Source of the DNA: Actinomadura violacea
GTDB lineage: Bacteria; Actinomycetota; Actinomycetes; Streptosporangiales; Streptosporangiaceae
Reading direction: 5' to 3'
NCBI RefSeq assembly: GCF_017573465.1
Contig: NZ_JAGEPF010000003.1
Location: forward strand, 248,001-312,000
DNA: 64,000 nucleotides
The position numbers and the translations under genes were made by a program. Of this stretch, positions 1 to 7,935 are shown one piece after another. The notes beneath the pieces were generated by a model. It saw nothing but the letters and a program-made list of their open reading frames with translations. It was not told where the DNA came from and ran no database searches. Positions within the stretch are counted from its first letter, which is position 1. The number at the start of each line of letters is the position of its first letter.

Positions 1-164
1 GCTGCACGCGGCAAGTGCGGCAGATGAACACCCGATAGACGCACGCCGAGCGAGGCGTCCGCCGCCGTCGACAGGCCGAGCCGGCCCGCGACAGTGCAGG
101 CGTTCGCGTGTTCAGGGCTTTCGGTGACTATCCGGGCCGCGGCATAATCGAGGCCGCTCACCGC
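1..164. other. edge region without a supported gene
   Basis: The left edge lies downstream of the APH-like gene. Open frames here are only extensions of antisense frames of that gene, and I see no start, ribosome site or recognisable product. A gene ending left of the window cannot be excluded. Confidence 0.4.
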
Positions 165-1067
165 CTACGTCAAGCCGCCGCTGAGAACGCGGTCGAGCGC
201 TGCGCGGCCTGCGGGGCCCCATGTCGGCTTCCCGCCGGGAAGGCCCCGGTCTCCGTTCTGGCCCATCAGCATGAGGAACAGGCTTTTCACCGCGGCCAGC
301 CCGCGGGCGCGCCTGATCGTCGCCTCGTCCGCACGCGTGTATGCGTCGAAGAAGCGTGCGGCGGCGCCGGCAGGGAGGATCACCCATGCGGCCGCGAGGT
401 CCCACGCCGGATCGCCCGCGAACATGTCACCGAAGTCGATGACGCCTGACAGCGTCCCGTCCGAGATGACGACGTTCGCGGGATGAAGGTCACCGTGCAC
501 CCAGACCGGCGGGCCCTCCCACTCGGGCGCCGCGACGGCGTCGTCCCAAACGGCCCGCACATCGTCGGCCATGCCGCCGGGGACAACGGCTTGGAAGAAA
601 TAGTCGAAGCCGTCCGTGCATTTCTTCGGGTGGGCGCCGCGGTCCGAACTGATCGGTGCATCAGCGGGCGCTTCCACGTGGAGTGCGCTGAGGAATCCCG
701 CCAGGGCGTCGGCCGCGTGGTCGCCGCGGCTGATCGAGGTGTGGTCCAGCGGCTCACCAGGGACCCACGTCATGATCGTCCAGGGCTTCGGGAAGCGCGC
801 CGACGGCTCACCGACCCGTACGGGCATCGGGACCGGGAGCGGCAGGCGCGGAGCCAGGACAGGCAGCCATCGGCGCTCCCTGCGCTGGAGCTCCGGGGCG
901 CGTTCCGTACGCGGCATGCGCATGGCCAGCTCGTCTCCGAGGCGCCACTGCTGGTTGTCCCACCCGCCCGCGACTTCGCGGATGGCCAGCCCGGCGAGGT
1001 CCGGGTGCTGCTCCTGCAGCAGGCCATGGACCAGATCCGCAGTGATCACGATCTCGGAGTCGGTCAT
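165..1067 (-). CDS. aminoglycoside phosphotransferase (APH/ChoK-like) family kinase
   Basis: 300-residue kinase-fold protein of the APH family, which transfers the gamma-phosphate of ATP to hydroxyls of small molecules (aminoglycosides, macrolides, choline, homoserine). The catalytic loop HGDLHPAN is at residues 191-198 and the metal-binding DFGD at 211-214; a glycine-rich GGWDNQ lies near residue 34. Length is normal for the family. The ATG has no clear Shine-Dalgarno; a TACCGT box lies 8 bases upstream, so translation may be leaderless. It stands alone, with the convergent left edge empty. The substrate cannot be read from sequence; resistance is possible but so is ordinary metabolism. Confidence 0.85.
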   Translation of the reverse strand: MTDSEIVITADLVHGLLQEQHPDLAGLAIREVAGGWDNQQWRLGDELAMRMPRTERAPELQRRERRWLPVLAPRLPLPVPMPVRVGEPSARFPKPWTIMTWVPGEPLDHTSISRGDHAADALAGFLSALHVEAPADAPISSDRGAHPKKCTDGFDYFFQAVVPGGMADDVRAVWDDAVAAPEWEGPPVWVHGDLHPANVVISDGTLSGVIDFGDMFAGDPAWDLAAAWVILPAGAAARFFDAYTRADEATIRRARGLAAVKSLFLMLMGQNGDRGLPGGKPTWGPAGRAALDRVLSGGLT

Positions 1068-1137
1068 GCGAAGCCACGGTACTGGCGCAACACGGCGGGC
1101 ACGGGGTCTGAGCCGGTCGGCCGAGGGTGTTGGCTGG

Positions 1138-2118
1138 TCAGGGCAGGAGTGCCAGTTTGCCCACGGTGGTCCGTGCCTCCAGTTCCGCGAGTGCTTTCGG
1201 GCCGTCGGTCAGCGCATAGGTCGTCGGCTGCACGGGGGTGAGCACTCCGGCGGCGAGGAGTTTGAACATCTCGTCCATGACCTCGCCGAAGACCTGCGGC
1301 GCGGCCTGGCTCAGGATGCCGATGTTCAGGCCGATGAGGTGGATCTGGTGCTTGTAGACGAGGTCCCAGTTGGTGATCGGGGCTTCGCCGCCGGCCAGGC
1401 CGTAGACGACGACCCGGCCGGTGACGCGTTTGACCGCGGTCAGGCTGGCTTCGAAGGTGGTGCCGCCCGCCGACTCCAGGACCAGGTCCGCGCCCGCGCC
1501 GCCGGTCAGCCGCAGCACCTCGGCGGCCAGGTCGGCGCGGCGGGAGTCGATGACGTGGTCGGCGCCCAAGGCGCTCACCACCTCGTGTTTGGCCGGCGAG
1601 GCGGCGGCGATGACCGTCGCGCCGTAGTGCTTGGCCATCTTCACCGCGTACTGGCCGGTCCCGCCGGCCGCGGCGTGGATCAGGACGGTCTGCCCGGCGG
1701 TGAGGGCGCCCAGCGGCTTGAGCGCCGCCAGTGCGGTCGGGCAGTTCACGAGCAGCCCCAGCGCCTGCTCGTCGGCCCAGCCCGCGGGCACCGGCAGCGC
1801 GGCGGCCGCGGGCAGCGCCATGTACTCGGCGAAGGCGCCGCCTCCAATGCCGACGCCGACGACATGGGCACCGGGCTCCAGGCCGGTCACCCCTTCGCCG
1901 ACGGCGATGATCTCGCCGGCGCCCTCGATGCCGGCCAGGTACGGCGGCTGCGGGCCGCCCGCGAACGTGCCGCGGGACTGCGAGACGTCGACGAAGTTGA
2001 CGCCCGCGGCGGTGACCCGGATCAGGACCTCGCCGGGACCCGGCGCCGGCACCGGTGCGTCGGTGATCAGGTGCAGGTCCTGCGGGCCGTGCAGGGACGT
2101 CTGCCGCAGGGCGCGCAT
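1138..2118 (-). CDS. zinc-independent quinone oxidoreductase / MDR alcohol dehydrogenase family
   Basis: 326-residue medium-chain dehydrogenase/reductase of the quinone-oxidoreductase class, expected to use NADPH to reduce quinones or enones in the cytoplasm. An N-terminal GroES-like domain is followed by a Rossmann domain with the AAAGGTGQ nucleotide loop at about residues 149-156. The cysteine/histidine zinc ligands of alcohol dehydrogenases are absent, as in this class. I chose the ATG at 2118 (MRALRQ); the frame is open further upstream but that would run through the operator region. It is divergent from the TetR at 2252, and a 30-bp palindrome lies between them, so repression by that TetR is the simplest reading. 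Confidence 0.88.
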   Translation of the reverse strand: MRALRQTSLHGPQDLHLITDAPVPAPGPGEVLIRVTAAGVNFVDVSQSRGTFAGGPQPPYLAGIEGAGEIIAVGEGVTGLEPGAHVVGVGIGGGAFAEYMALPAAAALPVPAGWADEQALGLLVNCPTALAALKPLGALTAGQTVLIHAAAGGTGQYAVKMAKHYGATVIAAASPAKHEVVSALGADHVIDSRRADLAAEVLRLTGGAGADLVLESAGGTTFEASLTAVKRVTGRVVVYGLAGGEAPITNWDLVYKHQIHLIGLNIGILSQAAPQVFGEVMDEMFKLLAAGVLTPVQPTTYALTDGPKALAELEARTTVGKLALLP

Positions 2119-2151
2119 GGTGGACGGACCGGTCACGGCGATCACTCTCCC

Positions 2152-2181
2152 GGGTTTGTTTATCGAACGACAAACAAACCC
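2152..2181. promoter_or_regulatory. 30-bp palindromic operator between TetR and oxidoreductase genes
   Basis: Perfect 10-bp arms (GGGTTTGTTT and AAACAAACCC) flank a 10-bp centre that itself contains TCG-AA-CGA. It sits 34 bases upstream of the oxidoreductase start, where a repressor would block transcription. The size and symmetry fit a TetR operator; the assignment to the adjacent TetR is inference. Confidence 0.75.
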
Positions 2182-2217
2182 TGTCATGGCCGCGCCGCAG
2201 GGGTCAAGGTAAAGTTG

Positions 2218-2233
2218 ATCGAACGACAAACAA
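2218..2233. promoter_or_regulatory. second copy of the operator half (direct repeat)
   Basis: The 16 bases ATCGAACGACAAACAA repeat exactly those at 2162-2177, 56 bases away and 18 bases before the TetR start. This suggests a second, autoregulatory binding site for the same repressor. Confidence 0.6.
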
Positions 2234-2251
2234 GTACGGAGACGCATCCCG

Positions 2252-2878
2252 ATGGGCACTCGCGGCAGGCCGCGCACCTTCGACCCGGACACCGCCCTGC
2301 GCCAGGCGCTGGAGGTGTTCTGGGAACGGGGCTACGAGGGCACCTCGCTCAACGACCTGGCGCGGGCCATGGGGATCGCCTCGGCCAGCATCTACGCCTG
2401 CTTCGGCAGCAAGGAAGAGCTGTTCCGCAAGGTCATGGCGCTCTATGGCGCGACCTCAGGCGAGCGGCCCAGGCGCGCGCTGCGCGAGCGGCCGACCGCG
2501 CGCGCCGCGGTCAACGCCATGCTGCGCGCCACCGCCGACGAGATCACCCGCTCGGACGCCCCGCACTACTGCATGCTCGTCCTCGCGGCGCCGACCGGCG
2601 CCGTGGAGAACCATGCGGTCCGGGAGTTCCTGGCCGACCTCCGCCACGGCATGCGCGCCGAGATCGGGGACCGGCTCGCCCGCGGTGTCACCGACGGCGA
2701 CCTCGCCGTCCCGCCCGCGGGCCTCGACGCCGTCGCCCGCTACTACGCCACCGTGGTGCAGGGTCTTTCCGTTCAGGCCCGCGACGGCGCGACCCGCGAC
2801 GAGCTGGAAGCGGTCATCACGTGCGCGATGGCGGCCTGGGACGCGCTCATGTCCGCCCCGTCCGGCCAGGTCGTCTAG
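2252..2878 (+). CDS. TetR/AcrR family transcriptional regulator
   Basis: 208-residue repressor with an N-terminal helix-turn-helix domain (about residues 8-55; recognition helix in [17 protein letters not shown]) and a helical ligand-binding C-terminus. ATG start with a GGAGA ribosome site about 9 bases upstream. It is divergent from the quinone oxidoreductase, and the two share a 134-base promoter region carrying a 30-bp palindrome and a 16-bp repeat of its core. The likely job is to sense an electrophile or quinone and derepress the reductase; the ligand is unknown. Confidence 0.9.
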   Translation: MGTRGRPRTFDPDTALRQALEVFWERGYEGTSLNDLARAMGIASASIYACFGSKEELFRKVMALYGATSGERPRRALRERPTARAAVNAMLRATADEITRSDAPHYCMLVLAAPTGAVENHAVREFLADLRHGMRAEIGDRLARGVTDGDLAVPPAGLDAVARYYATVVQGLSVQARDGATRDELEAVITCAMAAWDALMSAPSGQVV

Positions 2879-2900
2879 TCGCTCGTCGCGGGCCGGGCGG

Positions 2901-4082
2901 TCAGCGCAGTGCGAGGGCGATGACCTGGGTCGGCAGGTCCGGGCCGAAGGCGCCGAAGTTGTCGTCGGCGACCAGGATCAGCGTCCGCTCCCCCGTGCGA
3001 AGCCTGGGTCCCCAGGTCATGCCCTCCACGACGCCGGCCTTGCCGAGCCCGGTGTCGGCCAGGTCGACCAGGAGCTTCTTGCGGATGGGCCGCACCCGTG
3101 CCGCGTCCGCGAGGGAGTCCACGGACGCGACATCGGTGGTTCCGCGGAGGTCGGCCTCGTAGATGCGGACATCCGTGCTGAGCTTCTGCCCCTCTCCCAC
3201 TCCGACCTGGCGTTCCAGGACGAGGTAGCGGCCGGAGCCGGAGGGGTCGGCCGCGAGGATGTCGGAGACGCCGTTGGCTCCCGCCGGGGCGGACAGCGGG
3301 TCGACCGGGTAGGCGTACTGGCCGAGCACCCGCCCGCCGCGCGTCTGCACCGTGAGCCGGGCCAGTGCTCCCTTGCCCGGTGACGGCTCGGGGCCGTCCT
3401 GGAGCATGGGCGCTTCGAGAATGCTGGTCACCAGGGCGCCGGACGCCGCGAAGGTGAACCCCTCGAATCCGCGGTTCTGCCGCGGCCCCTTGTCGCCCGC
3501 GGTGATGTGCTCGTTGTCCGGCAGCGGGAGGGACCCGTCGTAGCGGCCGTCCATGCGGGCGCTGCGGATCGAGGGATCGATCAGGACGGGCGCGCCGGCG
3601 CCGGTGATGATCCGGTCGCCTTCCTGGCTCCACCACAGCCGCCGCTCCTGCGGGTCGACCCGGACGGCCTCCGGGTCGACGGGCGCCATCGCGTCGCATT
3701 CAGCGCGCGTGCTCGTGCATGGGTGCGCCTGCCAGTCCTTCATGGACGGGTAGGACGACCCGTCCGGCCTGCGGAAAGGACTGGTTCCGGTGACCTCCAC
3801 GGGGCCCAGGCCCGACGGGGAGACGTCGATCCGCGCGGTGTAGAAGCGGGACGGGTCGATCTGCGAGCGGTCGTCGGAGATGAGGACGTACCGCCCGGTG
3901 CGGGGGTCGCGGTCGATGCCGGACAGTCCGCCGACGGTCGTTCCCTGGTAGGTGAGGCCGGTCGGGAGCGTCCGGACGCCGAGTAGCCGCACGCGCTCGC
4001 GGGGAGCGGCGTCCGCCGGGGCTATGCCCGCCGCGAGGGTGGCCGCCGCAATTCCGGCGGCGAGGAACGTTCGAGAAATCAT
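2901..4082 (-). CDS. secreted esterase-like / phytase-like beta-propeller protein
   Basis: 393-residue exported protein. The N-terminus has a short basic stretch, a hydrophobic Ala-rich core and an ADA-A type cleavage site near residue 25. The mature part looks like the phytase-like domain family (PF13449 type), with motifs such as GLSGIDRDPRTGRY, ALISDD-like VLISDDRSQ and SSYPSMKDWQ. The family is often annotated as esterase-like; true phosphatase activity is unproven. Convergent with the TetR (22-base gap) and downstream of the MerR regulator with a 66-base gap. No Shine-Dalgarno is visible before the ATG. Confidence 0.75.
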   Translation of the reverse strand: MISRTFLAAGIAAATLAAGIAPADAAPRERVRLLGVRTLPTGLTYQGTTVGGLSGIDRDPRTGRYVLISDDRSQIDPSRFYTARIDVSPSGLGPVEVTGTSPFRRPDGSSYPSMKDWQAHPCTSTRAECDAMAPVDPEAVRVDPQERRLWWSQEGDRIITGAGAPVLIDPSIRSARMDGRYDGSLPLPDNEHITAGDKGPRQNRGFEGFTFAASGALVTSILEAPMLQDGPEPSPGKGALARLTVQTRGGRVLGQYAYPVDPLSAPAGANGVSDILAADPSGSGRYLVLERQVGVGEGQKLSTDVRIYEADLRGTTDVASVDSLADAARVRPIRKKLLVDLADTGLGKAGVVEGMTWGPRLRTGERTLILVADDNFGAFGPDLPTQVIALALR

Positions 4083-4148
4083 GGACGGATTGCAACAGCG
4101 GTCCGCGGCCCGGCGACACGGCTTTTCCCGGTGTCCGGGAAGCCGTTC

Positions 4149-4856
4149 TCAAGCTTCAGGGACGCCGTCGAGCATTGTCAGATAATGGCTCAGCTGGACG
4201 GACGCATTGAGCATGGCGATTCCCTGCTCGGTGAGCTTTCGCTGCCAGCCGTCCAGGGCGGCGGCCAACGCGCCTGTGCCGCCGGCCTGCCGGATCTGCT
4301 GGACGACGGTGCTGATATGGCTCAGCGGATAGCCCCCGCGCCTCAGGAGATGGGCGAGTTCGGCGTCGCGGATATCGGCGGCGTGGAAGACGCGGTAGCC
4401 GGTGGCCGGATCGCGGGCGGGCGTGAGGATGCCGGCGCCTTCCCAGTTGCGCAAGGTCGCGGGCGTGACCTGGAGCCGGTGGGCGAGTTCGCCGACGGTG
4501 CGGACCTCGGGGCCCTCCGGCGGCCGCGGGGCGGACTCGGTGATCAGGTGATCGACCGCCTTGCGCACCGCGTCGAGGGTGTCGCGGTCGCGGAGCAGCC
4601 GGGCGTGGCGGTCGATGGTCGTCAGGGCGTCGCCGAGCGCGCCGCCGTGGACGGCGTTCATGATCCGTCCTGCGGGCGCGTGCCCGTACGCCGGGACGAG
4701 GGCGAGGTAGGCGCGCAGCGCCGACGCGTGCGCCTCGGTGTAGATCCGGTACCCGCTCGGGGTGCGTTCGGCGGGCGGGAGGAAGCCGTCCCGCTCGTAG
4801 TTGCGCACCGCCTGGGTCGAGATCCCGTGCTCGCGCGCGAGGTCGGTTGGTCGCAA
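4149..4856 (-). CDS. MerR-family regulator with two DNA-binding domains (TioE-like)
   Basis: 235-residue regulator carrying two MerR-type winged helix domains: residues 1-50 (AREHGISTQAVRNYERDG then a SGYRIY wing) and about 95-150 (LQVTPATLRNWEGAG, then TGYRVF). This tandem layout matches the TioE type of actinomycete regulators. The start appears to be TTG at 4856, because an in-frame TGA lies two codons upstream and no ATG/GTG fits before the first helix. Divergent from an erythromycin-esterase-like gene with an inverted repeat between them, so it probably controls that gene and itself. The C-terminal 80 residues are helical and lack the Cys residues of metal-sensing MerR proteins. Confidence 0.82.
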   Translation of the reverse strand: MRPTDLAREHGISTQAVRNYERDGFLPPAERTPSGYRIYTEAHASALRAYLALVPAYGHAPAGRIMNAVHGGALGDALTTIDRHARLLRDRDTLDAVRKAVDHLITESAPRPPEGPEVRTVGELAHRLQVTPATLRNWEGAGILTPARDPATGYRVFHAADIRDAELAHLLRRGGYPLSHISTVVQQIRQAGGTGALAAALDGWQRKLTEQGIAMLNASVQLSHYLTMLDGVPEA

Positions 4857-4872
4857 GGGTCATCACCGGTTT

Positions 4873-4916
4873 GAGACTTTACCGGACGTTCATGCCGGAT
4901 GATCCTGCAAAGTCTC
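4873..4916. promoter_or_regulatory. inverted repeat in the MerR / esterase divergent promoter
   Basis: GAGACTTT at 4873-4880 and AAAGTCTC at 4909-4916 form perfect 8-bp arms 28 bases apart, with two CCGGA copies between them. A widely spaced dyad fits a dimer with two DNA-binding domains per subunit. The link to the double MerR is inference. Confidence 0.5.
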
Positions 4917-4933
4917 CACCGAATTTTCAGAGA

Positions 4934-4939
4934 TACGAT
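4934..4939 (+). promoter_or_regulatory. -10 box of a leaderless promoter (erythromycin-esterase-like gene)
   Basis: TACGAT ends 8 bases before the ATG at 4948, the spacing expected if transcription begins at the start codon. There is no Shine-Dalgarno. The -35 region overlaps the right arm of the inverted repeat. Confidence 0.5.
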
Positions 4940-4947
4940 TGCGACAC

Positions 4948-6096
4948 ATGACTCAGGACATTCGCGGGTTCGTGCCCGCGTCATGCGAGCTGCTGGGGCT
5001 CGGCGAGCCGACGCACTTCGAGCCGGCCTTCGGGCTGGTCCGCAACGAGCTGCTCGTCCAGCTGATCGACCGCGGTTTCCGGTCGGTCGCTCTGGAGACC
5101 GACCGCGTGGCCGCCCTCGCCGTGGACGACTTCGTCCGGCACGGCACCGGGACCCTCGACGCCGCGATGAGCGAGGGCTTCTCCCACGACTTCGGGGAAC
5201 TGGACGCCAACCGGCGGCTGGTCGCCTGGATGCGCGAGTACAACCAGGACCGGCCGTTCGAGGAGCGTCTTGCCTTCCACGGCTTCGACGCTCCGATGGA
5301 GACGATGAGCGCGCCCAGTCCGCGCCCGTACCTCGAGTACGCCCGCGACCGCCTCGGGCTCGACCTCGACATCGCGGGGCCGGCCGGCGACGACGAACGG
5401 TGGAGCCGCACGGAAGCGGTCATGGACCCGGCCATGTCGATCGGCTCGACGCCTGAGGCTGAGAAACTGCGGTCGGTCGCCGACGACATGCTCAACCTGC
5501 TCTACGCGAGGGCACCGGAATTGATCGCGGCGAGTTCACGCGCCGAATGGCAGAAGGTCAGGGTGCATCTCACCGCCGGCCTCGGCTTGCTGCGGTATCA
5601 CAAACAGTCGTCCCAGCCCTTCGAGCAGGCGGAACGTATTTCCCTTCTGGGGGCGACGCGGGACGCGCTGATGGCGCAGAACCTCCTCGACATCCGCGAT
5701 GCCGAGGCCCGGCGAGGCCCGACGCTGGTGTTCTCTCACAACCGCCACCTGCAGCGGGAAATCTGCATCATGTCCATGGCGGATATGGAGACCAGATGGT
5801 TCGGTGTGGGCGCAATTCTCGGGTCCCTGATCGGCGACCGGTACGCCTTCATCGCCGGCAGCCTCGGCCGGAGCGAGACCATCGGGCTCCAGGAGCCCGC
5901 CTCGGACACCTACGAGGGCTCGCTGCAGGAGCGCGTCAGCACGTGGGGCCTGGTAGAGGCCGGTTCGGTCGCGCCGGCCCGCACCCGCACCGACTCCGCC
6001 CCGCACCATTACTTCCCCCTCGACCGCGAGACGCTCGGCACGGCGGACGCGGTGCTGCACGTCAACGACGGCGCGGCGGCCGTCCCGTCGCCGTAG
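4948..6096 (+). CDS. erythromycin esterase (Ere) family hydrolase
   Basis: 382-residue member of the Ere family; characterised members open the macrolide lactone ring by metal-independent hydrolysis. Conserved residues are visible: GLGEPTH with Glu20 and His23, Glu50 in VALETDR, and His264/His267 in SHNRHLQ. The ATG at 4948 is preferred over an in-frame TTG three codons earlier because a TACGAT box sits at leaderless spacing. Divergent from the double-MerR gene; its 3' end overlaps the convergent XRE-cupin gene by 35 bases. Many actinomycete relatives do not act on erythromycin, so the substrate is open. Confidence 0.85.
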   Translation: MTQDIRGFVPASCELLGLGEPTHFEPAFGLVRNELLVQLIDRGFRSVALETDRVAALAVDDFVRHGTGTLDAAMSEGFSHDFGELDANRRLVAWMREYNQDRPFEERLAFHGFDAPMETMSAPSPRPYLEYARDRLGLDLDIAGPAGDDERWSRTEAVMDPAMSIGSTPEAEKLRSVADDMLNLLYARAPELIAASSRAEWQKVRVHLTAGLGLLRYHKQSSQPFEQAERISLLGATRDALMAQNLLDIRDAEARRGPTLVFSHNRHLQREICIMSMADMETRWFGVGAILGSLIGDRYAFIAGSLGRSETIGLQEPASDTYEGSLQERVSTWGLVEAGSVAPARTRTDSAPHHYFPLDRETLGTADAVLHVNDGAAAVPSP

Positions 6097-6718
6097 AACC
6101 GGACGTCCCGTCCGGGGACGGCCCCTGCCCGGACCGGCTCGCCTTGGGGCGGGCGCGCAGGTGTGCGCGCTCGCCCTGGCTGCCGAAGAGGACGAGGAAC
6201 TCGACCGGGTCGGCGTCGACGGCGCCGAACCAGTGCGGCAGCCGCGTGTCGAACTCGGCGGCCTCGCCGGGCGACAGCGTCAGGTCGTGCTCGCCGAGCA
6301 GGACGCGCAGCCGCCCGTTGAGGACGTAGAGCCATTCGTAGCCCTCGTGGGTCTGCGGCGTCGGCTCCCTGCGGTCGCTGCCTGCGGGGATGACGAGCTT
6401 GTAGGCCTGGATGCCGCCGGCGCGGCGGGTCAGCGGCAGCATGGTCATGCCGTTGCGGACGACGGGCCGCAGGTGGATCCGCGGGTCGCCGGTGGGCGGG
6501 GCGTCCACGAGCTCGTCGAGGGTGACGCCGTACGCCTTGGCCAGCGGGAACAGCAGTTCCAGCGTGGGCCGGCGGGCGCCGGACTCCAGCCGCGACAGCG
6601 TGCTGACCGAGATGCCGGTCGACGCCGACAGGTCGGTCAGCGTGATCTCCCGCTCGTGGCGCAGGGAGCGCAGGCGTGGCCCGACCGCGTCGAGCGCCTG
6701 GTCGAGGTCGTCGTCCAT
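6062..6718 (-). CDS. XRE-family regulator with C-terminal cupin domain
   Basis: 218-residue regulator: a helix-turn-helix at about residues 12-68 (LSASTGISVSTLSRLESGAR) and a cupin barrel at about 105-180 (HEGYEWLYVLNGRLRVLLGE, SPGEAAEFDTRLPHWF). This class senses a small ligand through the cupin. It is divergent from a thioredoxin-reductase-like gene with a 15-bp palindrome between, a common actinomycete pairing. The last ~35 residues are low-complexity and basic, and the final 35 bases overlap the 3' end of the Ere-like gene on the other strand. Confidence 0.87.
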   Translation of the reverse strand: MDDDLDQALDAVGPRLRSLRHEREITLTDLSASTGISVSTLSRLESGARRPTLELLFPLAKAYGVTLDELVDAPPTGDPRIHLRPVVRNGMTMLPLTRRAGGIQAYKLVIPAGSDRREPTPQTHEGYEWLYVLNGRLRVLLGEHDLTLSPGEAAEFDTRLPHWFGAVDADPVEFLVLFGSQGERAHLRARPKASRSGQGPSPDGTSGSTATGRPPRRR

Positions 6719-6728
6719 GCGCCCCAGT

Positions 6729-6743
6729 TTGCCATACCGGCAA
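6729..6743. promoter_or_regulatory. 15-bp palindrome in XRE / flavoprotein intergenic region
   Basis: TTGCC-ATACC-GGCAA lies 11 bases from the XRE start and upstream of the flavoprotein promoter. It is the only clear dyad in the 80-base gap and a plausible operator for the XRE-cupin protein. Confidence 0.5.
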
Positions 6744-6749
6744 CGAGGT

Positions 6750-6779
6750 TTGCGGTTTCCGGCGGCGGGTTCGCATAGT
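6750..6779 (+). promoter_or_regulatory. promoter of the flavoprotein gene
   Basis: TTGCGG (6750-6755), an 18-base spacer and CATAGT (6774-6779) match the housekeeping consensus loosely. The predicted start near 6786 leaves a very short leader carrying GGAGG at 6786-6790. Confidence 0.45.
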
Positions 6780-6798
6780 GGCCGCGGAGGTGGTCAAG

Positions 6799-7821
6799 AT
6801 GGCCGAACGGCTGAACGAAGGCTATGACGTGGTGGTCGTCGGCGGCGGAGCCGCCGGGCTGAACGGCGCCCTGATGCTCGCCCGGTCGCGGCGGTCGGTC
6901 GTGGTGCTCGACGCGGGATTCCCGCGCAACGCGCCCGCCGAGGGCGTGCACGGGCTGCTGGCCCGGGACGGGATGCCACCGGCCGAGCTGCTGGAGCGCG
7001 GCCGGGCCGAGGTCCGCCGCTACGGTGGGCAGGTCGTGGCCGGAACCGTCACCGAGGCGGCGCGCGACACCGGCGGCTTCACCGTCGGCCTGGCCGACGG
7101 GCGGACCGTCCGGGCGCGCCGGCTGCTGGTGACCACCGGCCTGGTCGACGAGCTGCCGGACGTCCCCGGGCTGCGGGAGCGGTGGGGCCGGGACGTGCTG
7201 CACTGCCCGTACTGCCACGGCTGGGAGGTCCGCGACCAGGCGGTCGGCGTCCTGGCGGGCGGGCCGATGTCGGTGCATCAGGCTCTGCTTTTCCGGCAGC
7301 TCAGCGACGATGTGACGTTCTTCTGCCACACCGCGCCGCGGCCGTCCGGTGAGCAGGCCGAGCAGCTGGCGGCCCGCGGCATCCGCGTGGTGGAGGGCGA
7401 GGTGGCGGCACTGGAGGTCGCCGGCGACCGGCTCACCGGCGTCCGGCTGGCCGACGGGACGGTGGTCGCCCGCGATGCGCTGGTGGTGGGGCCGCGGATG
7501 GCCCTCCGCGCAGGTTTCCTCGCGGGGCTCGGGCTGCGGCCGGCGGAGCATCCGTCGGGCGCCGGCGAGTACCTGCCGGCCGACGCGGCAGGCCGCACCG
7601 ACGTGCCGGGGGTGTGGTCCGCGGGCAATGTGACCGACCTGTCGGCCCAGGTCGGCGCCGCCGCGGCGGCGGGCGCGATGGCCGGCGCCCAGATCAACGC
7701 CGACCTGGTCGCGGAAGAGACCCGGGACGCCGTGGACGCCGCGCGCCACGCCCCCTTCTCGGCCGAGTCCGAGGCACGCGCCTGCGAGGCGGTGGCGGGC
7801 GACAGCCGGCACGGCTTCTAG
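6799..7821 (+). CDS. FAD/NAD(P)-dependent oxidoreductase, thioredoxin-reductase-like
   Basis: 340-residue flavoprotein. FAD-binding GGGAAG is at residues 15-20, and a CPYC motif at 136-139 (HCPYCHGWE) occupies the position of the redox-active CxxC of thioredoxin reductases. The second nucleotide-binding loop (VLAGGPMSVHQAL) departs from the usual GxGxSA. Start ATG at 6799 with GGAGG 8 bases upstream. Divergent from the XRE-cupin regulator. Likely a low-molecular-weight reductase acting on a thiol or ferredoxin-like partner in the cytoplasm; the partner is not encoded here. Confidence 0.85.
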   Translation: MAERLNEGYDVVVVGGGAAGLNGALMLARSRRSVVVLDAGFPRNAPAEGVHGLLARDGMPPAELLERGRAEVRRYGGQVVAGTVTEAARDTGGFTVGLADGRTVRARRLLVTTGLVDELPDVPGLRERWGRDVLHCPYCHGWEVRDQAVGVLAGGPMSVHQALLFRQLSDDVTFFCHTAPRPSGEQAEQLAARGIRVVEGEVAALEVAGDRLTGVRLADGTVVARDALVVGPRMALRAGFLAGLGLRPAEHPSGAGEYLPADAAGRTDVPGVWSAGNVTDLSAQVGAAAAAGAMAGAQINADLVAEETRDAVDAARHAPFSAESEARACEAVAGDSRHGF

Positions 7822-7850
7822 CCGGGGGACGTCAGGGTTGCGCGGAGGGA

Positions 7851-7898
7851 CGCCTCCATGTCATCTTGAACCAGTCGTTCCAAGATGACACGGAGGCG
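7851..7898. repeat. 48-bp imperfect palindrome
   Basis: The left arm begins CGCCTCCATGTCATCTTG and the right arm ends CAAGATGACACGGAGGCG: 18 positions with one mismatch, around a 12-base centre. It lies between the flavoprotein stop and the CMD-family start. As RNA it would make a long hairpin, but there is no T tract and it is much less GC-rich than the terminators here, so a large operator is equally possible. Confidence 0.7.
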
Positions 7899-7935
7899 GA
7901 GCGCGCTCGCCTCCCGGCCCCCATGAGGAGAACCG

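Noticed and set aside
2119..2292. Upstream start for the quinone oxidoreductase at 2292
   Set aside because: It would cross the operators and the TetR start; the family N-terminus begins at 2118.
616..3162. Plus-strand open frame of 848 codons
   Set aside because: It runs antisense through the APH-like and oxidoreductase genes and through TetR in another frame, has low-complexity composition and no family motif; a typical shadow in GC-rich DNA.
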